The notes under the pieces are model-generated. The model did no database searches and had not been told where the DNA came from. It saw only the letters and a program-made list of their open reading frames with translations. A program made the position numbers and the translations under genes. A DNA stretch of 64,000 bases from Chloroflexota bacterium. GTDB lineage: Bacteria > Chloroflexota > Anaerolineae > Aggregatilineales > J027. Shown here one piece after another: positions 59,014 to 64,000 of the stretch. Numbering within the stretch: position 1 is the stretch's first letter; every line of letters starts with the position of its first letter. The stretch lies in the NCBI GenBank assembly GCA_016234595.1, contig JACRBG010000043.1, positions 62,001 through 126,000 of the forward strand, given 5' to 3'.

Positions 59014-60048
59014 ATGACCACTGATTTTGACAACGGATTCAACGATTTAAGCCTAGAGGACATAGCACGCCTCAGTGGTGTTTCCCGTTCAACCGTTTCA
59101 AGGGTTGTGAATCAACATCCCAACGTCAGTGATACCACTCGTCGCAAAGTGATGGAAATTATCACACGCTATAATTTCAAACCCCATCCTGCGGCCCGCG
59201 CCCTAGCCTCCCAACGATCCAAGATCATTGGTATTTTGATCCCACATATCGTCAGTGATTTGTTTACTGACCCCTTCTTTTCCATCTTGTTGCAAGGCAT
59301 CACCACGGCGGCCAATTCGCTCAATTACAGTCCAATTTTGTGGCTGACCAGCGCCAATGTGGATGAAAGCGCCTTCTATGATCAGGTGTTCAATGATCGC
59401 CTTGCCGATGGCATGATTGTGGCATCCGCAACTGTCAATGCAACATTTCTTGAACGGCTTGACCAAAGAAGCAAACCTTACATCATCATTGGTCGCCCGT
59501 TCACTGCCCATGAAAAAACCAGTTATGTGGACTCGGAAAATGAGCAAGGCGCTCGTATGCTGGTGGAACACCTCATCCTCAGCGGACGCCGCCGCATTGG
59601 TATGATTACAGGACGATCTGGTCTCACCTCTAGTCATGACCGCTTGCAGGGGTACATCAGCGCCTTGCAACATGCCGACATCCCCATAGACATGCGCCTT
59701 ATCACACCCGCTAGCGACTATACTGATGCCAGTGGCTATTCCGGGATGAAACTGTTATTGCAACATCGAGTGGATGCCGTTTTTGCTGCTAATGATGTAA
59801 TGGCGGTAAGTGCCATGCGGGCCATCAAAGAAGCAGGCCTGCGCATTCCAGAGGATATTGCAATCGGTGGGTTTGACGATATGGGCCTTGCTCATAGCAG
59901 TGAACCCCCTTTGACCACTATTCACCAGCCAATTTCCCACCTCGGAGACTCGGCGGTACGTGGGCTCATTGACCTCTTAGAGGGCAAGGTAGAACCACCT
60001 TTCCAACAGATGCTCCCGGTGAAATTAATCGTTCGTCAATCGACCTAA
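59014..60048 (+). CDS. LacI-family repressor, probable CelR/BglR-like
   Basis: 344 residues from ATG at 59014 (a TTG at 58999 is a possible alternative; neither has a strong ribosome-binding site). HTH LSLEDIARLSGVSRSTVSRVVN, hinge AARALASQRS, then the effector-binding domain with GGFDDMGLAHSSEPPLTTIHQ. Flanked by two perfect TGGGAGCGCTCCCA operators (58943 and 60063), so it most likely binds them. By analogy to CelR it may respond to cellobiose or another beta-glucoside. Followed by SBP and permease genes. Confidence 0.92.
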   Translation: MTTDFDNGFNDLSLEDIARLSGVSRSTVSRVVNQHPNVSDTTRRKVMEIITRYNFKPHPAARALASQRSKIIGILIPHIVSDLFTDPFFSILLQGITTAANSLNYSPILWLTSANVDESAFYDQVFNDRLADGMIVASATVNATFLERLDQRSKPYIIIGRPFTAHEKTSYVDSENEQGARMLVEHLILSGRRRIGMITGRSGLTSSHDRLQGYISALQHADIPIDMRLITPASDYTDASGYSGMKLLLQHRVDAVFAANDVMAVSAMRAIKEAGLRIPEDIAIGGFDDMGLAHSSEPPLTTIHQPISHLGDSAVRGLIDLLEGKVEPPFQQMLPVKLIVRQST

Positions 60049-60062
60049 CATTTTTAGGCGAT

Positions 60063-60080
60063 GTTGGGAGCGCTCCCAAC
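60063..60080. promoter_or_regulatory. CelR-type LacI operator O2
   Basis: GTTGGGAGCGCTCCCAAC, an 18-base perfect palindrome containing the same 14-base core as O1, 15 bases after the lacI stop and 110 bases before the binding-protein start. It would control the transporter separately or allow looping with O1, about 1.1 kb away. Confidence 0.9.
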
Positions 60081-60190
60081 TTGAGATTAAGAAAGTCCAA
60101 AGGAGGAAAAATCGCAAGTTAAAAGATGAAACCCAACCAGTTCGTTTTGTTCGTAAAAATATCGCTAGAGCCTATAAGGAGCTAACAGTC

Positions 60191-61591
60191 ATGTCCAAGT
60201 TTTTGAAGAGGGGACTCCCCGTATTAGTAATTGTTGCGCTATTGGTTGTTGCTTTACTGCCCAGCCAGAACGCCAAGCCTGCTAAAGCCCAAGACCCAGT
60301 GACCATTCGCATTTTCGTCGGCGTTGGGACTGGCTATCTGCCAGAACAACAGGCCGCGCAGGTTGCCTTGGCTGATGCATGGAATGCTGCCCACGAAGAT
60401 ATCAAGATCGAATTTGAATTCCATGACAACGAAACCGCCCGTGACGAACTGCTCACGCAGGTCTCCGGTGGTGATGCTCCCGCTATCGTTGGGCCAGCCG
60501 GTGTCCGTACCGTGTTTGAAGTCAGCGACCTGTGGGCCGACATTTCCTCCTACATTGAGCGCGATGCCGACGAACTGAATCTGGACGACTTTGACGCCAG
60601 CAGCTTTGGTCTGTATCAACTGGGCGAACGCCAAGTGGCTATCCCCTTGGGTGTGTATCCCTCCTTCATTTATGTCAACGAATCCCTGTTCGCTGACGCC
60701 GAAGTTGAACTGCCCTCCACCGAATATGGTGCGTGGACCTATGAAGACCTGAAAGCCGCCGCAATTGCCGTGACTCAGGACGCCAATGGTGTCTATAACG
60801 GTGAAGACGGCTTTGATCCAGCCAATATCGAAGTTTATGGTTACTTCCCCTTCTGGACGAACTTCCGCGCCAGCACCATCGGCTTTAGCCCAGACAGCGC
60901 GGGTGTGCTCGTTGGTGATGATGGCACCGTGACCGCATCCTTCAATCAGGACGCTTTCCGTGAAGCCGTCAAGTTCTTCCATGATGGTATCTTTGTTGAT
61001 CATTTCATCCCCAGCGCTGACGTTGAAGGCGCGATTGGCGAAGGTGTGACCAACCCCTTCACCTCCAACCGTATTGCGATGGGCCGCAGCCACACATGGC
61101 TGTTCGGTGGCATCAAGTCCGCTATGGACGATGGCAATTTCACCTCTGATTGGAACGTCTATCCTGTTCCAACCGCCCCCAATGGCAAGATTACGGCTGC
61201 CGTTCACGCCGACACCTTCGCCATTATGGACAGCTTTGAAAACAAAGACGCTGCTTGGGAAGTTCTGAAGTGGCTAACCGCTCCTGAACAGGCCCTTGCT
61301 CTGTGCCAAGTTTACGGTTGTATGCCCGCTCGTTTGTCTGTCCGCAGCGACTGGGAATCCTACTGGCTAGAAGCCTTCCCCTTCCTGAACCTCGACGTGG
61401 TCTACGGTGCGTTGGAATATCTTGACGCCCCCAATCACGAAGGGTTCATGCCCAATTACGCCAAGTCTTGGGACGCTCTGGAAGCCTTCTGGCAGGAAGT
61501 TCGCTCCAACCCCGATCTCGACGTAGACGCTGGTTTGGATGAGTTGAACGCCCAAGTACAAGCCCTCTTCGACGAAGCGGCTGCTCAATAA
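60191..61591 (+). CDS. Sugar ABC transporter solute-binding protein
   Basis: 466 residues. Signal peptide MSKFLKRGLPVLVIVALLVVAL with cleavage near AKAQ; no lipobox. Family 1 features: QVSGGDAPAIVGPAG, FIYVNESLFADAEVELP with the following TYEDLKAAA, and a long C-terminal domain. AAGGAG precedes the ATG by 9 bases. The operator O2 lies upstream. By context it binds the sugar recognised by the CelR-like repressor, possibly a cello-oligosaccharide. Confidence 0.92.
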   Translation: MSKFLKRGLPVLVIVALLVVALLPSQNAKPAKAQDPVTIRIFVGVGTGYLPEQQAAQVALADAWNAAHEDIKIEFEFHDNETARDELLTQVSGGDAPAIVGPAGVRTVFEVSDLWADISSYIERDADELNLDDFDASSFGLYQLGERQVAIPLGVYPSFIYVNESLFADAEVELPSTEYGAWTYEDLKAAAIAVTQDANGVYNGEDGFDPANIEVYGYFPFWTNFRASTIGFSPDSAGVLVGDDGTVTASFNQDAFREAVKFFHDGIFVDHFIPSADVEGAIGEGVTNPFTSNRIAMGRSHTWLFGGIKSAMDDGNFTSDWNVYPVPTAPNGKITAAVHADTFAIMDSFENKDAAWEVLKWLTAPEQALALCQVYGCMPARLSVRSDWESYWLEAFPFLNLDVVYGALEYLDAPNHEGFMPNYAKSWDALEAFWQEVRSNPDLDVDAGLDELNAQVQALFDEAAAQ

Positions 61592-61613
61592 GTTTATTAC
61601 CTCCTCTCACTCT

Positions 61614-61647
61614 GACTCCTTCTCCGGTTTATACTGGAGGAGGAGTC
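61614..61647 (+). other. Long hairpin between binding-protein and permease genes
   Basis: 12-bp stem GACTCCTTCTCC/GGAGGAGGAGTC (one G-U pair) with a 10-base loop, no T run. Same position as the strong hairpin in the first transporter operon; probably stabilises the SBP message. Confidence 0.7.
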
Positions 61648-61685
61648 AACTCAAACACTGTTTAGGAGGAAAAAAGGATTTTCCA

Positions 61686-62744
61686 ATGGCAACTGTTCAA
61701 TCTGCCCCTACCACGCAACTACAGTCCACTACCGTAGAAAAAAGATTCCAAATTTCGCCTCGTCGTGCTCAAATTCTTTGGGGATATTTTTTCTTAATTC
61801 CTTGGATTATTGGCTTTCTACTGTTTTTACTAGGGCCAATGGTTGCATCACTGTATCTCTCGATGACCGATTACAATATCCAGCGGCCCGGTGAGACTAA
61901 ATTTATTGGCACGGATAACTATGAGAAGATTTTCTCATTGCAGGTCATTCGGTCTGAAAGTACCGACGTGACCTTCAAACAAGGTTATAGTGAAGCCTTT
62001 CGGATTGGCCCATTGCACTTCGGCTCACGTGACTATCAAGTTTGGAAAGCCATCCAAGTCACCTTAACTTTCGCAGTGGTCTCACTGCCTATCAATCTCT
62101 CACTAGCATTGTTTTTTGCCTTACTCACTAACACTAAAGTGCCGGGGGTTAGGCTATTCCGCACCATTTACTATCTCCCTAGCGTTATCCCCGCCGTCGT
62201 TGCTGCCACTGTATTTCAACAATTTTTACGTGGGCAAGATGGCTGGTTGAATGTTTACCTCTTACACCCGTTAGGACTGGGTAATCCAGAGTGGTTGCAG
62301 CAAACAAATCTTGCCATTCCAGCTCTAGCGATTATTGGGACGTGGGGGGTTGGGACAACTATGCTGATGTTCCTTGCAGGTTTACAAAACGTCCCTACTG
62401 AGCTATATGAAGCCGCCGAAGTAGACGGGGCCAACTACTGGTCACGTTTCCGTAATGTCACCTTGCCCATGATCTCACCAGTCATTCTTTATAATCTTGT
62501 GATTGGCTTGATTGGAACATTCCAATATTTCGTGGTGGCCTATATCTTGACCCCACGTGGCGCAGGTGGTAACGGCCTTTCCATGTATTTCTATAATCTC
62601 CATCTCTATCGTGAAGCCTATGTGTTTTTTGAAATGGGTTATGCCTCCGCATTGGCTTGGATTTTGTTCATCGTGGTCTTGATTGTCACGATCTTGGTTT
62701 TCCGCAGCTCAAGTCGCTGGGTCTTTTACGCGGGAGGTAAATAG
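61686..62744 (+). CDS. Sugar ABC transporter permease, MalF type
   Basis: 352 residues with six core membrane segments and a soluble N-terminus of about 30 residues. EAA loop LYEAAEVDGANYWSRFRNVTLPMISP. An extra loop (about residues 65-115) lies between the first two segments (FIGTDNYEKIF onward), as in the first system. TTTAGGAGG precedes the ATG. The MalG gene follows after 2 bases. Confidence 0.92.
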   Translation: MATVQSAPTTQLQSTTVEKRFQISPRRAQILWGYFFLIPWIIGFLLFLLGPMVASLYLSMTDYNIQRPGETKFIGTDNYEKIFSLQVIRSESTDVTFKQGYSEAFRIGPLHFGSRDYQVWKAIQVTLTFAVVSLPINLSLALFFALLTNTKVPGVRLFRTIYYLPSVIPAVVAATVFQQFLRGQDGWLNVYLLHPLGLGNPEWLQQTNLAIPALAIIGTWGVGTTMLMFLAGLQNVPTELYEAAEVDGANYWSRFRNVTLPMISPVILYNLVIGLIGTFQYFVVAYILTPRGAGGNGLSMYFYNLHLYREAYVFFEMGYASALAWILFIVVLIVTILVFRSSSRWVFYAGGK

Positions 62745-62746
62745 CG

Positions 62747-64000
62747 ATGGAACGTCTACGCGGGTTTTTAAGTAACGATAACGTAAACCAACGCGGCTAC
62801 CTTAAACGCGAAGTTTATCAAGTGCTTGGCGCAGGTACGCTGCTGATGATTATGGTTGGGGTAGCAATTGTCTATCTCAGTCCACTTGTTTATATGGGCA
62901 GCACAGCCCTTAAAACCGAGGGGCAATTGTCTGATCCTGACGATCCAATTGTTCCGATGTCACCCGAAACCTATCACTATGTAAGTCCCGACGTTGAAAC
63001 TTTCCGCTATACCTATCGCCATTCGCAGATGCTCGATTATCAGGGTCAGCAACTGCCCGTCTATGATGTCATTCAACAAGGCAAGATTTTAAAATATGCC
63101 CTATTGGAAACACGCGATAACGTGAGCGTATTTATTGACAGCGAAAACCCTGATGCGGCCCCAATTGAACTGGAAATCGCCACCGAAGACCTTAAGCCTT
63201 CCCTTGTCAATGAACGGCTTGAAGTCAACTTATATAACGTGTCCTATGAAGATGTAAAAGGTAAATTTGGGTTAGTCGAGGAATTAGAGGGCAACCGAAC
63301 CTTGTGGATGAATCCTGAAGCAGTCAATGATCCACCTTTTGAACTGCCGATTGCCGCTTCGGATGCCGACATTGCCCGTAACACCCAAGACCTAATCATG
63401 TATAAAGTGCCAATTGATGGTGAGACCCGTGAATTGGCTTTGCTGGAAACTGGCCGACGCGGTGCTAAGTTCCTTGATCCCAAAAACCCGGATGCCGAGC
63501 CTTTGGAATTGGACGTACGGGTACGCGGGTTAGAAAAAGTGTGGAAATTGGATCCACACCCGGAAAACTTCACCGATGCAATGGATGCCATTGACTATGT
63601 CAAGCTGTTCGGCAATACCCTGTTTATCGCAGCAGTCAGCGGCTTGGGCGCAATGGTGTCAGCAACGTTGGTAGCCTATGGGTTTACCCGTTTCAACATT
63701 CCCTACGCCAACATCCTGTTTCTCATTTTGCTGTCGACCATTGTCTTGCCACCACAGGTTACCCAAATCCCAACCTATATTGTGTACAACAAAATTGGCT
63801 GGATTGGGACATTCTTCCCACTCATCGTGCCCCATTTCTTCTCCAACGCCTACAACGTCTTTTTGCTACGGCAATATATGATGGGTATCCCGTTGGATAT
63901 GGATGAGGCAGCTCGTGTGGATGGTGCTAATCCTTTCCAGATTCTGTGGTATGTGATTATTCCTGCGGCGCGTCCGGCTCTTGTGGCCGTCTACTTGTTC
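62747..64000 (+). CDS. Sugar ABC transporter permease, MalG type (3' end beyond window)
   Basis: At least 418 residues, open to the right edge; ATG at 62747 with GGGAGG upstream, overlapping the preceding stop region. One membrane segment (about 28-50), then an extracytoplasmic insertion (about 55-280) with two copies of a VPxY/PVYD...ALLET...F(I/L)D motif, then the core permease domain. The EAA loop DEAARVDGANPFQILWYVIIPAARP is visible. Same unusual layout as the permease at 8314-9846. ATPase gene not seen. Confidence 0.9.
   Translation, partial: MERLRGFLSNDNVNQRGYLKREVYQVLGAGTLLMIMVGVAIVYLSPLVYMGSTALKTEGQLSDPDDPIVPMSPETYHYVSPDVETFRYTYRHSQMLDYQGQQLPVYDVIQQGKILKYALLETRDNVSVFIDSENPDAAPIELEIATEDLKPSLVNERLEVNLYNVSYEDVKGKFGLVEELEGNRTLWMNPEAVNDPPFELPIAASDADIARNTQDLIMYKVPIDGETRELALLETGRRGAKFLDPKNPDAEPLELDVRVRGLEKVWKLDPHPENFTDAMDAIDYVKLFGNTLFIAAVSGLGAMVSATLVAYGFTRFNIPYANILFLILLSTIVLPPQVTQIPTYIVYNKIGWIGTFFPLIVPHFFSNAYNVFLLRQYMMGIPLDMDEAARVDGANPFQILWYVIIPAARPALVAVYLF

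Noticed and set aside
60126-60185. 19-codon frame before the second binding-protein gene, as a leader peptide
   Set aside because: The AGGAGG is about 18 bases from the ATG, too far, and no attenuator hairpin is seen.
60254-61207. 317-codon antisense frame in the second binding-protein gene
   Set aside because: Complement of a well-supported signal-peptide protein; no ribosome-binding site or family features.
1-64000. CRISPR arrays, insertion sequences, prophage, tRNA and rRNA genes
   Set aside because: I looked for regularly spaced repeats, transposase motifs, integrases and clover-leaf/anticodon patterns and saw none; a covariance-model scan could still find a missed small RNA.

Overview
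This 64 kb window is chromosomal DNA from a free-living heterotrophic bacterium, most likely a Chloroflexota member of the Anaerolineae type. The placement is inferred from several features together: LacI-controlled sugar ABC transporters, an archaellin-family gene in an otherwise bacterial genome, a membrane sensor ending in the sigma-region-4-like helix-turn-helix seen in many Chloroflexota regulators, an alpha-2-macroglobulin with no outer-membrane genes around it, and a T-box leader. Genes are densely packed and mostly preceded by Shine-Dalgarno sequences. I see no rRNA, tRNA, CRISPR array, insertion sequence or prophage.

Layout. (a) 1-14.1 kb is a glycan-use locus made of two convergent operons. 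The plus-strand operon is a LacI tail, a GH4 glycosidase, a BadF/GlcNAc-kinase-type sugar kinase and a GH20 hexosaminidase. The minus-strand operon is lacI, solute-binding protein, two permeases, GH42 beta-galactosidase and GH31 glycosidase. A LacI-type operator lies before the second lacI and a strong hairpin separates the binding protein from the permeases. (b) 14.2-19.3 kb is signal transduction: a hybrid histidine kinase facing a STAS / SpoIIE-phosphatase / RsbW-like kinase / receiver operon. (c) 19.45-22.6 kb is a Phe-specific T-box leader, a small membrane protein, pheS without pheT, an unknown protein and an orphan FAD-domain protein. (d) 22.8-28.7 kb holds an archaellin-like gene, a FadN-type beta-oxidation protein, a candidate 37-residue membrane peptide, a GT-C glycosyltransferase and a membrane protein. 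(e) 28.8-35.2 kb is one 2,111-residue alpha-2-macroglobulin with an intact CxEQ thioester site. (f) 35.2-41.3 kb is a minus-strand operon for tryptophan to anthranilate (kynU, kynB, kynA) followed by a small membrane protein and a 14-repeat WD40 protein; a nitrilase-family gene diverges from it, and a 48-residue Flp pilin follows the nitrilase. (g) 41.3-55.9 kb is mostly housekeeping: sbcD, UPF0173, a SWIM protein, fabD, a Pro/Gln-rich membrane protein, manC, dprA, rimM, khpA, rpsP, ffh, dnaN, a lipoprotein, an O-methyltransferase, a zinc protein and rplY. (h) 56-58.8 kb is a membrane sensor with a C-terminal HTH beside an OmpR-type regulator. (i) 58.9-64 kb is a second lacI / binding protein / permease / permease operon, with two perfect operators of the TGGGAGCGCTCCCA (CelR) type; its last permease runs off the window.

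The most unusual observations are these. Both MalG-type permeases carry a 225-260-residue extracytoplasmic insertion built around a repeated beta-rich motif that I do not recognise. The MalF partner of the first system has an N-terminal extension of about six membrane segments. An archaellin-family gene stands without archaellum machinery in view. The Phe T-box precedes a membrane protein and a pheS that lacks pheT. The two CelR-type operators are exact palindromes. The 14-repeat WD40 gene looks different in base composition from its neighbours.
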